Assembly: GCA_030789695.1 (NCBI GenBank)
Contig: CM061135.1
Location: forward strand, 111,298,301 to 111,362,300
From: Scilla litardierei
Taxonomy: Eukaryota > Streptophyta > Magnoliopsida > Asparagales > Asparagaceae
Reading direction: 5' to 3'
DNA length: 64,000 bases
Shown here: positions 34,810 to 45,536 of the stretch, one piece after another
Layout of the letters: each line of letters starts with the position of its first letter
Numbering within the stretch: position 1 is the stretch's first letter
Notes under the pieces: generated by a model
Seen by the model: the letters and a program-made list of their open reading frames with translations, nothing else
The model's database searches: none
What the model was told of the DNA's origin: nothing
Made by a program: the position numbers and the translations under genes

Positions 34810-36848
34810 CCACCATCCACCCAGCAGACAGTACCACGCCCACCACGCCCACCACCACCCACCCAGCAGACTGTTTCCCAGCCACCACCACCCCCACCTC
34901 CGCCTCAGGACGGAGATGGCACAGCACCACCAGCTTAGGCACACCCTTGATGCCATCGATATTTTTTGTCGTTATGCTGCCCATTCTCTGCTTGGTCCTG
35001 ATGATTTTTGCCCACCCCCTCCTCCCATCACTATTTTTGTCCACATTTTGATCATATCATTCTATATCCTTTTTCGGGAGTGAGGGAGAGTATTTTTGGT
35101 GACACACACATATCTGCATCACTCTTATCCTTGCATGCATCACATTCGCATCATATTTTTCATCTTGTTATTTTTATTTCTTTCTATCATGCATGCATAC
35201 CCACCCCCTCCATCCATTGCACGTCTCTCGGTGTGCCACACTTCGCACATTGAGGACACTGTGCACTTTAGCTTGGGGGAGTGAGTTCTCACACTTTTTG
35301 CTTTTGTCACCTTTATTTTTAGCTTTTCCACGTTTTTTCCACTTTCACACCCATTTTTCATCACTTTTTCATTTTTTTACCATGCATCACGTTTTTCTTA
35401 TTCTTCTTGTGTGCTGCATTGTACATAGTTTTATTTTCGTTTTTCTTTGTTTTCTTTTATCTTTTGCTAGAGATGACCTTTCTGTGATGATGATGACGTG
35501 GTGTTAGCTTTTCTCTATATGCATGCTATGTTTGTCATGTCTTAGCTTTTTATTTCTGATATCATATGCTATGTTCTGCTTTGCATTTAGAAATAGCAAC
35601 CCACTCTCTTTTGCTGTATGAAAATGGATGAAATTCTATTATTAGTTGATGTCTGATGATTCATATGTATGCTATCGTAGAAAACACACCAAGATTCACG
35701 CATTGATGCTTATATCTGGAGTACTGCTTTCCTTTCTCACATCACTTCTATTTGCATGATTTGTACGCTTCACTTCGGGTTGATTGAAATGTTTGCTAGC
35801 TTTGATAAATCTGGATTAGTTTACTTTTTGAGATTAAACTGAGTAGATTATCTTACCCTGCTGAAGTTGTCATGCACATCCTACAGAGTGAACTGAGAGA
35901 TACATTTATTTATTTTTCCACATATCTTGAACATAATTTCTCTACTTTAAATTCATTGGTGAATCTCCCCTTTAGCGATTCTATCATTGGCATTCCCCCG
36001 TTATTAAAATCACAGGCTCCAAATTCCCCAAAACCCAAAGAAAAAAATACTTGTATATCCTTCTCTTTGATTTGGGATCATTGTGTATATATACTTGAAA
36101 AAAAGAGAGAAAAAAAAAGAGATTTGAGAATAAGTGAAGAAAAGAGAAAAGTAGTTCGAAAACGATCCCATCTCATATACTTTGTCTATTTCTTCCCTCT
36201 TTTGTTTTTGTTTTTGACTTTTGGAGCTTCATAAAAATGGGGATGTAAATATCGTTTTATATATGCCACCACGCTTATAGATAAGCTTGGGGGAGAGAAT
36301 CCAATGATGTGTGAGAGAGTGACTACCTGACGGTGCATGACAACCTAGGCTAAGTAATATTTTACACTCGATGAGATCGCTAAAGTTTTACGAAGTCCAG
36401 AAATCTACGCTTAGCATTCATTTCATGAAAACCACACTTTTTCTATTCTTTCTACTCTATCGTGTGATATCTCTTATACTCCTTATAGAAAGCATTCAAT
36501 TGAAAAGTGTGTGATCTACGATGTTGTATACCGCTTTAGATGCCTCAGACGACGTTAATCTTAGAATTATTCCATTTTTCATGCTATATTGATATTCTTG
36601 GGTTTTCTATTTCAGATGCACCATTATACTATGATATCAAAATAAAAGTCTTTGACATGTGTTTCATATTCGATGCATGCTATTTGAGTAAGCAAAACCC
36701 ACGTCCTGAGAAAATGATCTAGCAACTTCCCTCTTCGTTTTCTATTTCGTTTTTTTCGTTTTCTGTTTTCCGCCTTTCCGCCGTTTTCTTTATCTTTATC
36801 CACCGGGTTCGCTTTTTTGCTTATCTTCCTCGAGGACGAGTAAGAGGT
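34810..36848. other. Non-coding 3' region of the Athila-like element
   Basis: About 2 kb, T-rich, with no convincing ORF. It holds two copies of the polypurine motif before the true one: AGCTTGGGGGA at 35270-35280 and AAGCTTGGGGGAG at 36283-36295. The phrase TTGAGGACACTGTGCACTTTAG just before the first is also present, on the minus strand, in the 60-64 kb Athila element (about 63340-63375). Confidence 0.7.
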
Positions 36849-36863
36849 AAGCTTGGGGGATTT
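36849..36863 (+). promoter_or_regulatory. Polypurine tract of the Athila-like element
   Basis: AAGCTTGGGGGA plus TTT immediately before the 3' LTR; primes plus-strand DNA synthesis. Confidence 0.85.
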
Positions 36864-38367
36864 TGATCACTCCGTATTTTACACCTTTTTTCTGCATGTT
36901 TGCATGCCATTTAGATCGCTCAAATCGTGTTTTTCACGTTTATTCGACAATATTGCGATGCTTTTCACGATTTGTTGTTTTTGTCGTATTTCAGGAGATT
37001 TGGAGCGATTTGGAGTGATTCTGATATGCACCCACTCCGGAGTGTCACCGACGACTCTCTTGAGGGGTATTTTGCTGTTGGAGAGGAGTGGAAGGAGAAA
37101 GAACGTCGTAGGAGCGACGAGGAGGCGAAAATATGAAGTTTGGGCACTTTGAGCATTTCACTCGGCCAAGTGAAGGAGTCACTCGGCCGACCATAGGAAG
37201 CCCGCTCGGCTGGCCAGATCGGACACGCAATAGAGCCAATATTAGCGTGCACTCGGCCGAGCATCGCCATGCCACTCGGCCGAGCACCGAGTCCCCCCTC
37301 GCCCGAGTGGAGCCAAGACGACGGCAACAAAAGATGCCAAACTCTCTGTTTTTCGTCTGTACAGTCCCGATGACTGACTCGGCCGAGTGGAAAAAGACGG
37401 TCCACCCGAGTGACAACCGACGTCCGCCCGAGTGACGAAAGACCGTCCGCCCGAGTGACCTCCGAGGAGACGACCCCCGAGACCCCCAACTCTCTGTTTC
37501 TGTACAGGGTTCGTCACTCGGCCGAGTGACATTTTTCACTCGGCCGAGTGAGCTGTGCTGCCTGAAACGTAAACTGCGGATTTGAGGCTGCGCAGGGGCA
37601 TTTTCGTCAGGGTTTTTTGGACGATTTTGGGGGGTATTTAACCCCAGTTTTTAACCTAGTTTAGAGAGCCTTTTTCAGGACTTTGGTAGCCTTTTTAGAT
37701 TAACTTTTTAGGGATTAGATTGAGCTTTTAGAGAGGAGAAAAAAGTGAGATTTTGTTGGATTCTATCTTGTTCTTCATTGGTTTGTCTCGCTTTCTCTCA
37801 AAAACTCCATTTTTATTGATTTGTTGAATATTGCTATGAATTCCATTCATTTTACTTGTGAATTTCTATTGAATTTGATTATGAATTGTGAGTAGTTCAT
37901 CGTCTTAGGGCGTAGGGATGAACCCTATGAGCCCAATTTCGAATTTGTGATGAATTGATGAAACTATTGCTAGGATTGATTAGGGTTAGTTTGGGATTGC
38001 TATAATACGAATAGCTAGGGATTCATACCGATTGGGATTTGCAAGAGATTGGATCCCAATTCGATAGGAAGCCCTAGATATTCGAATTGGGTTGCAATTG
38101 AATTTCTCCGGAATCGGTTTGCAAGAGATTGGACCGAAACTAGGGTTTTCGATTACAATTCTATACCAATACCCGTTTGCAAGAGATTGGACGGGTAGGA
38201 ACTATCCCAACCTAGGTCGTAGCTCGAGTTTGCATGAGAGTGGGCTCAAGATACGATTGAACGATGATGTTGTTCTTCACGCTAGTTTGCCTAGGTTAGG
38301 GTTTGCAAGAGATTGGACCCTACCCTAGGTTGGTTATAGACCGGCAATAGCGCGAGAGCGTGAGCTT
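36864..38367 (+). repeat. 3' LTR of the Athila-like element, left part
   Basis: Starts TGATCACTCC and matches the 5' LTR to the base before the copia insertion; it continues at 48684-49005. The palindrome block is at about 37157-37550 and the TATA-like box at 37635-37641. Confidence 0.95.
38032..38329 (+). repeat. Hairpin array in the 3' LTR (four intact, one decayed)
   Basis: Constant loops at 38039-38052, 38119-38132, 38177-38190 and 38303-38316, with the same stems as in the 5' LTR. A fifth loop, TTGCATGAGAGTGG at 38230-38243, sits between CTCGAGT (38223-38229) and GCTCAAG (38244-38250), which pair at six of seven positions including one G-T. In the 5' LTR this fifth loop is absent. Confidence 0.9.
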
Positions 38368-39726
38368 TGTAATTCTAGCCTATAAGGATCAAATACACTA
38401 GAGGGGGGGGTGAATAGTGTATATTAAAAAATTAACTGTTGCAATTAAAGAGTTACTTCTAATTGCTTAACGTGTGCAGAAAGTAAAGTATGTAGAAAAT
38501 GTAAATCAAACGCAAACACAGAGATTTATCCTGGTTCGGATCCTTTTGATCCTACTCCAGTCCTCTACCCCGTAGAGATTTTCAATCCACTATAATCACT
38601 TGCCCCGCAAGCACCAACTTACAAAAATGGAGACACTCCCCGTGTCCCAAAATTTGTACAATCTCAAAAGAGATTCAAACATGTTAAATAAGAAATAGAA
38701 AAACACCTATAGCCTTGGTATGAATTTAGAATGAAATTCAAGGATGGTGTTTTCAAAAGAGACTTCAAGATATATAAGATATGAAATGAAGAACAATACT
38801 TGAAGTTCTCTGGTTCATAAAAGAAGAGAGAGATCAATCGATTTCTTCTTACAATTATGAACACAAACAACTTTCTAAAATGATGTTGAAAAAGATCAAA
38901 ATTGCTTCAAGGAAGAAAACTTCAATTTCCAAAAGATCTATGATTAAGAATCTTGAAGTTCTTCTGTTCTCATAAGAAGAGAGAAATCTATGGATTTCTT
39001 CTTGCAAATGAGAAAAGAGCAACTAAGGCAAGATTGCTTAGAATCAACAATTCTAGGAAGAAAGAGAGAAGAAAGTTGTGTGGAAAGAATGAGGGGTATG
39101 CCCACTTATTTATAGTATTTTTGGGTAGTTATTCTGAGGGAAAATGGGGGGAAAAGGAGTTTCCTACCGTTCAGAAACGGTCTAGAAAGTTTCAGAAAAA
39201 ACGGACACAAAAACTTCATTAGTCGACTAAAGAAGGCTTTGTCGACTAAAAGTCAAACTTTGGAATTTTTGACTGAAATTTTAACGGTAACTTTCTGAAG
39301 TTGACTGAAGACTACTTAGAAATTTTCAGGCCAAAATTCGAAGAAAAAATGTTTAGTCGACTAATGTTTGCCTTAGTCGACTAAGACAGAAAAACGTAAA
39401 TTTTGACTTGTCTGAAAAAGGGTTGGTAGGATATGTTATTAGGAACCTAGGACTTAGATGGATTTCATATTCAAGGCTCTGAAATCTATAAATATAAAAA
39501 ATACATTAGTCCGTAGATTTCCGTAGATATGTATGATGAGCTTCACGTGAGTATTTGAGATGCCTCTGTGCAGGGATTCCTTATCAAGTGATTATTGTCC
39601 AAGTGTGGATATATTGGAAAACTGCACATCTGCATAGATAGAGTGAGTAGCAATAATAATAGTTGTCACATCAAAATCTTATGGAATAGAATAGGAAAGT
39701 GAACATGGGATTATGAAATCCCAACA
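38368..39726 (-). repeat. 3' LTR of the copia element
   Basis: On the minus strand it runs TGTTGGGATTTC...GGCTAGAATTACA. The TATA box (TATAAATA, minus) is at 39107-39114. Upstream of it in U3 lie two palindrome pairs, 39219-39249 and 39353-39384. Confidence 0.95.
39219..39384. repeat. Paired TTAGTCGACTAA palindromes in the copia 3' LTR
   Basis: 12-bp palindromes at 39219-39230 and 39238-39249 (the second with one changed base), and at 39353-39364 and 39373-39384. Start-to-start spacing is 19 and 20 bp. Confidence 0.95.
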
Positions 39727-39740
39727 TTCTCCCCCTTTTT
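39727..39740 (-). promoter_or_regulatory. Polypurine tract of the copia element, with two more copies nearby
   Basis: AAAAAGGGGGAGAA on the minus strand, directly before the 3' LTR. Similar purine runs (AAGGGGGAG) lie at 39843-39851 and 39869-39880. Confidence 0.85.
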
Positions 39741-39910
39741 GATGATGACAAATATTTATAAAAAGTGAAGTGTCATACTCAGTTATATGCAGATATCATA
39801 TCATATGTTATACTTAGTGTTATATGATGATAAATATGTATGCTCCCCCTTAAAATTGCCTAAATATTCTCCCCCTTTGTCATTGAAAAAAAGATGGGGT
39901 AAAAATTATG

Positions 39911-39942
39911 TTAGTCGATTAAAGAATTTGTTAGTCGACTAA
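39911..39942. repeat. Palindrome pair downstream of the copia extra ORF
   Basis: TTAGTCGATTAA (39911) and TTAGTCGACTAA (39931), exactly 20 bp apart. Confidence 0.95.
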
Positions 39943-40252
39943 GAGGAATAATAACACAAAACAGAACAGACAATGGAACAAAGTTTTCACAAAACAGAAC
40001 CAAACAGAATTTACTAAACAAAACGAGATAGAAATCATACAAGCAAGCAGACTGTCCCACATATCTAGTACTAAGGCCCTACGGCCTAGAACAACTATGA
40101 CTGAGAATCGTCAAACAGATTGTGGCCAATGCCCATCACCAAAAGCCCGAATGCCTGCAACCCAAAAAGAAAATACCACAACATTCAGCAAACAGCAAAC
40201 ACCGACGACATGAGATAATAACTAGGATAACGAGGACAACGAACGACAAGGT

Positions 40253-41491
40253 CTAACGTCCGAAAGGAGAACCATAGTCCTGAGAATTACGACGCGATCT
40301 ACGACGGGGTGTTTCCTCTGGAGCAACCACATTCAAAGCCTCAAGTGCAGAAACAAGCTTGGTCTGGTTGAGTTGAACTTGGTCGAGCACATGAGCTTGT
40401 TCAGTTAAGGCAGACCGAAAGTCCCTAAACCCAGTAGTGACCGTATCGCGAAGAGAGCGAACATCCTTGCGAAGACCGTGAAGTGTAGTCTGGGTAGTTT
40501 GGCAAGGAGTAGAGGATGTCCATGGGGTCTTTAAGGGAAAGGACTGAGGATTGGTTCGACACTCAGGAAAACACTTATGGACGCATTGTTTCTTAACAAA
40601 ACGACAGAAACCACGGGATGAACCCGAAGTAGAGGAAGAGGGGCCGAAAGTGTTTTGGGTCGGAGTATAGTCGGGGTCGGTTGAAGTAGGGTTTTCTACG
40701 GGGTCTTCGTCAGGATCTTCATCGGTGTCATCATCATCACTATTGGCCGCATCGGATTCCTCAGGGTCCGGAAGATCCAAATGCATATTGTGCAAAGTGA
40801 TGATGTTGATATTATAAGGATTGGAGACGGCAAGTTCTCCGTCGAGAGGAACACAAAAAATTTTGAGTACCAAGTTTATGAATGAGGGATGATAGATATG
40901 AGTTTGAACTGGCCGAAGAAGAGACTGCAAGATCACGAAACCCCAGTTAATAGGTAACCCGCCCATCACCGCATAGAGGCAATGCTCCAATTCGTTGGAA
41001 AGATATTTAAAGGAGCCGCCTTTCGGCATAAGATTGGAAACTATAACCTTAAGGATGATGCGAGCAGGTGGGTGGAAATGAACAGCAGAGAGTTTATGGA
41101 CCCAAGGGGTTGCGATTTTTGTTAGGATACGAGGATCGGTCATTGTAAAGTTGAGAGAACCTGAAAAATGTGGAGGAAGATCAATCAACTCACAGATCCG
41201 ACGAAGAGTTAGACAAATTGGAAGATTCTTGATGCGGGTGAGAAGATGGGTATCACGACCGATGACGCACGACTCGAGATTGGCGTAGAATTCGCGGACG
41301 AGAAGGGGGTAGTATGGTTCCTTGTTGCCGAGTGCCCAAATCTTTTCGAGGCCGGCTGCGGAAAGGATGGAGAGGATATTGAAGGAAGCAAGAGCAGTAT
41401 AATCAATGAAGCGCTCAGGATGGAACTTTGCATTTGCGGAGGCGTTGAAGCGATTTTCAGCCGCGGCATCACGAAATTGAGGGAGAGCCAT
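40253..41491 (-). CDS. Intact extra ORF of the copia element (putative plant transposon protein type)
   Basis: The frame is open from 41572 (439 codons). I prefer the second ATG at 41491 (412 codons, MALPQFRD) because the first 27 codons are a Ser-rich run and overlap a TATA-like TATTTAT at 41562-41568. About residues 50-250 (numbered from the first ATG) form a globular region with PYYPLLVREFYANLES and ICLTLRRICELIDLP, which resembles the 'putative plant transposon protein' domain found in extra ORFs of several plant retroelements. An acidic linker (about 270-300, SDDDDTDEDPDEDP) follows, then a Ser/Thr/Pro stretch with some Cys. The C-terminal helix (about 370-420) has coiled-coil spacing (LRKDVRSLRDTVTTGFRDF). 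I see no signal peptide or transmembrane segment, so an envelope role is unsupported. It lies between pol and the 3' LTR, in the same orientation, and is unbroken although gag-pol is not. The function is unknown. Confidence 0.7.
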   Translation of the reverse strand: MALPQFRDAAAENRFNASANAKFHPERFIDYTALASFNILSILSAAGLEKIWALGNKEPYYPLLVREFYANLESCVIGRDTHLLTRIKNLPICLTLRRICELIDLPPHFSGSLNFTMTDPRILTKIATPWVHKLSAVHFHPPARIILKVIVSNLMPKGGSFKYLSNELEHCLYAVMGGLPINWGFVILQSLLRPVQTHIYHPSFINLVLKIFCVPLDGELAVSNPYNINIITLHNMHLDLPDPEESDAANSDDDDTDEDPDEDPVENPTSTDPDYTPTQNTFGPSSSTSGSSRGFCRFVKKQCVHKCFPECRTNPQSFPLKTPWTSSTPCQTTQTTLHGLRKDVRSLRDTVTTGFRDFRSALTEQAHVLDQVQLNQTKLVSALEALNVVAPEETPRRRSRRNSQDYGSPFGR

Positions 41492-41750
41492 CAGAGAAGA
41501 AGATGAGGATGAAGAGAGGGTTCGGTTTGGGATAAAAGAAATGGAGAGTAATTTCTGAAAATAAATAGACAATTGTGGAAGTAGTTATCCAAGTGAATGG
41601 GTGCCATGATCAGTTCGAGAGCAGTTTGAGAAACTGAATGGGTGAGATAGAACTGAAAAGTTTTCAAAAATATGTGAAGAGGCGGGAGGAAGAAGAAACG
41701 AAAACGCGAAAAGACGGAAGTTAGATCGGAAACGGTTTAAAAAAACCGAG

Positions 41751-41782
41751 TTAGTCGGCTAATAGATTGGTTAGTCGACTAA
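41751..41782. repeat. Palindrome pair upstream of the copia extra ORF
   Basis: TTAGTCGGCTAA (41751) and TTAGTCGACTAA (41771), exactly 20 bp apart, about 180-215 bp upstream of the TATA-like box of the extra ORF on the minus strand. Confidence 0.95.
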
Positions 41783-42329
41783 GGTAACCGAAATAAAAAT
41801 ATCTAGATCGCACCGTTTGGATTTTAATAATAATAAAAAATAAAATATTTTTTAAAAAAATAATAAAGATTAAGTGGGAAGGGACGGTAGTGGGTGGAGA
41901 TATTTTAAGTCTCTTGAAGTCTTGTAAGAGTGGTTGGTCATACACATTGAATTAGGTAGAGAAAGTACATTTTCCAATGGGTAATGATGAAGGAAAATGG
42001 AGAGTTCCAAGGTGAATTTATTTCAAATTCTCATTCCAAGATGAGAAAATTTCGGTTTTCTATGCAAAGTGGTGGCCGACGCAAGAAACCAAATAGGAAT
42101 CCTATGTCAGGATGCGATAATCAAGAAATTGGCTAAGTAAAAACTTAATTTTTGAAATAAAGTCTCATAGGAGAAAAGACAAACCGAATGTTTCTAGGAA
42201 AAGACAATCCCATAGAAAGATGAATGTTTAGAAAGATATTTGAAATTAATGAACAGTCCTAATAGTTAGGAAAGAAATAATAAATATATAAAACCGAATG
42301 ATAAGCAACACAAAAAAAATCTGGATATA
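41783..42329. other. Non-coding stretch between copia pol and its extra ORF
   Basis: AT-rich. I see no ORF or repeat in it apart from the flanking palindrome pairs. Confidence 0.6.
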
Positions 42330-42361
42330 TTAGTCGATTAAACAAAACGTTAGTCGACTAA
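42330..42361. repeat. Palindrome pair just after copia pol
   Basis: TTAGTCGATTAA (42330) and TTAGTCGACTAA (42350), 20 bp apart, about 60 bp past the pol stop on the minus strand. Confidence 0.95.
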
Positions 42362-42421
42362 GAAAATTTATTATCAAAAAATTATAAGAAAATTCCAGAA
42401 ATTCACAAAAAATGGAAAACA

Positions 42422-45400
42422 TCAAATGGCAAATTCAGATTCACTGATGATACCTAGATCTCTTTGAAGTTTGATGAAAGATTCTTCTTTCAAAGGCTTA
42501 GTTAAGATATCGGCAATCTGATGTTCAGTGGAAATGAATTTCAAAACTATATCCCCTTTTTGTACATGATCATCTAAAAAGTGATGACGGACATCTATAT
42601 GCTTAGTGCGTGAATGATGAACTGGATTCTTAGACAAATTAATTGCACTAGTGTTATCACACATTATAGGACATGTGGAACACTCAATACCATAATCTGA
42701 GATAGTTTGTTTCATCCATAATATTTGTGTACATGCTAACCCAGCGGCAATATATTCTGCCTCTGTTGTAGATAATGAAACAGAATTTTGCTTTTTGCTA
42801 AACCATGAGACCAAAGCATGTCCAAGAAAATGACATGTATCACTGGTACTTTTTTGGTCTGATTTGCAACCAGCAAAATCTGCGTCACTATATGATAATA
42901 AATCATATGTGCTAGTTTTAGGATAAAATAATCTAAAATCAGAAGTATGTTTAACATATCTAATTATCCGTTTTACAGCAGTAAGATGTGACATCTTAGG
43001 ATCTGCTTGAAAACGTGCGCATAAACAAACTGAAAACATAATATCTGGTCTACTAGCAGTTAAATAAAGTAGAGAGCCAATCATACCTCTGTAAAGACGT
43101 TGATCAACACTCTTACCATTTAAATCTTTGTCTAGTGATGTAGATGTACTCATTGGAGTATGTTTATCAGCAGAAGTCTCTAAACCAAAATGCTTGATGA
43201 GTTCTTTAGCGTACTTTGATTGATGAATGAAGATACCTTCCTTCATTTGTTTGATTTGAAGTCCAAGGAAGTAGTTGAGTTCGCACATATGAATCATTTC
43301 AAATTCCTTCTGCATAATCTTAGAAAAATCTAAACAAAGAGTTTCATTAGTAGAACCAAATATAATATCGTCAACATATATTTGAATAATAATGATGTCA
43401 GATTTTATATTTTTAATAAACAAAGTTGAATCAATTTTACCAATTTTATAACCAGAATTTAAAAGGAAATTTTTCAATCTTTCATACCAAGCACGAGGTG
43501 CTTGTTTAAGACCATATAAAGCTTTCTTTAGTTTGAAAACATGATTTTCTAAATTTTCATGAGTAAAACCAGGAGGTTGTTCAACATAAACTTCCTCCTT
43601 AAGAAAACCATTTAAAAAGCACTTTTAACATCCATTTGAAATAATTTAAAATCTTTAAAACATGCAAATGATAAAAGCATTCTAATAGATTCAAGACGAG
43701 CAACTGGTGCATAGGTTTCTTCATAATCAATTCCTTCTTCTTGATTATAACCTTGTGCAACCAATCTTGCCTTGTTTCTAATTACCTGACCAAATTCATC
43801 CAATTTATTTTTGAATACCCACTTGGTACCAATAATTGAATGATCTGTTGGTCTGGGAACTAATTCCCAAACATCATTTCTCTGAAATTGATTGAGTTCT
43901 TCCTGCATAGCAATGATCCAAGAACTGTCTTTGCATGCTTCATTGATGTTCTTTGGTTCAATGGTTGAGAGGAAAGCACAATGCGCCATTTGTTCTATTT
44001 GACGACGAGTTCTTACTCCATCTGTGATATCTCCAATGATTAATTCTGATGGATGGTTTGGAACTTGTGCAAATGCCTTAGGAAGATCTGTATTATCTGA
44101 AACAGACTCAACAGAGCGTTTAGTAGCATCAATTTCATCAAGATTAATATTATCTAAAGAATTAGATAAAGGTAATATATTCTCTTCATCATCAATGATG
44201 ATGGGAGAATTAGATGAAGGGTTTTCATCAAATGTGACATGTAAAGATTCTTCAACTGTTGAAGTTCTTTTGTTACATACTCTGTAGGCTTTTCTACGTG
44301 TTGAGTATCCAACAAAAATACCTTCATCAAATTTTGAATCAAATTTATCTAATGCATCTTTAGTATTGAGAATGAAACATTTACATCCAAACCTTTAAAA
44401 TAAGATACACGGGGAATGTGATTAAAGAATAATTTAAACCAAGTTTTATTAAGCAATGGCCTTATAAGAACTTTATTCATAATGTAGCAGGCAGTTGCAA
44501 CAGCTTCTGCCCAAAAATATTTTGGTAGATTACTATCACAAAGCATTGTTCTAGCACATTCTTGTAAAGTTCTATTTTTCCTTTCAACTACTCCATTTTG
44601 TTGAGGGTTACGAGGAAAAGAAAAATTGTGTGTAATGCCATTTTCATTACAAAATTTGGTAAAAGAATCATTTTCAAATTCTCCCCCATGATCACTACGA
44701 ATAGTGACAATGTTAGAGGATTTGATTTTTTGTATCTTTTTATAAAATATTGAAAATTCTTCAAAAGCATCATTCTTATTTTGTAAGAATATAACCCAAG
44801 TATATCTAGAATAATCATCAACAATGACAAATGCATATCTACTTCTATTCAAAGAGGCTACTCTTGAAGGACCAAACAAATCTAAGTGTAGAAGTTCTAA
44901 TGGTCTCTTTGTTGAGATAATACCCTTTGATTTAAAAGAAGATTTATGCATTTTCCCTTGTTGACAAGCATCACAAAAATATTTGTGTTTGAAAGAAATA
45001 TTTGGCATTACATTTACTAATTTGTGTTTTGAAATATGTGCAAGATTTTTGAAATTTGTGTGTCCAAAACGTTTATGCCATAAAAGTGTGTCATCTAATG
45101 TAATCATTAAACAATGATTATTAGTGGTAATAGACATGCATAAGATATAAATGTTATTCTTATGCTTACCACGGAATAAAATGGATGATATATCAGAATC
45201 ATAAATAATGCAATCATTTTGTTCAAAAACTATTTTGTAATTTTTATCGCATAACTGACTAATGGAAAGTAAGTTGTGTTTCAAACCGTCAACCAGGTGA
45301 ACATTCTTAATGATAGGCTGATTTGCATTACCAACTGTTCCAGTGCCTATGATTTTGCCCTTTTTGTTGTCACCAAAGGTAACTGTGCCTCCATCTTTAT

Positions 45401-45461
45401 ATATAATGTTAGAAAGCAAGTTGATATTTCCCGTCATATGTTTTGAACATCCACTGTCCAA
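42422..45461 (-). pseudogene. Copia pol: protease end, integrase, RT and RNase H, with frame breaks
   Basis: From 45461 the frame starts MDSGCSKHMTG, carrying the protease Asp (DSG). Integrase follows: zinc motif H129/H134/C163/C166 and catalytic D194, D257 and E293 (DD35E). The frame breaks near 44394, shortly after the integrase region. RT resumes in another frame ([50 protein letters not shown]) and breaks again at about 43612, in a T run. The last part (43610-42422) has the RT active site YVDD (residues 34-37 of the open frame from 43477) and RNase H motifs (SYSDADFAGC, STTEAEYIA, DNTSAI, HSRTKHID). Each break looks like a one-base indel, so an active polyprotein is not expected. Confidence 0.92.
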
Positions 45462-45536
45462 AATCCATCTTTCCTTTTTAGGTACCTGAAAGATAAAACA
45501 TTAAGCATTGGTACCCCTTTTTGAGGGTCCTTGGGA

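Noticed and set aside
36965..37539. Long minus-strand ORFs across the Athila LTRs (also 27102-27676)
   Set aside because: They run antisense through the CG-rich palindrome block, which lacks stops by composition. They are present in both LTRs because the LTRs are copies, and have no domain.
41246..41506. Plus-strand ORF opposite the copia extra ORF
   Set aside because: It is antisense to a longer ORF with domain-like features and has no recognisable motif of its own.
40253..41572. A retroviral-type envelope gene in the copia element
   Set aside because: No signal peptide, no transmembrane segment and no cleavage-type site; the position alone does not support the name.
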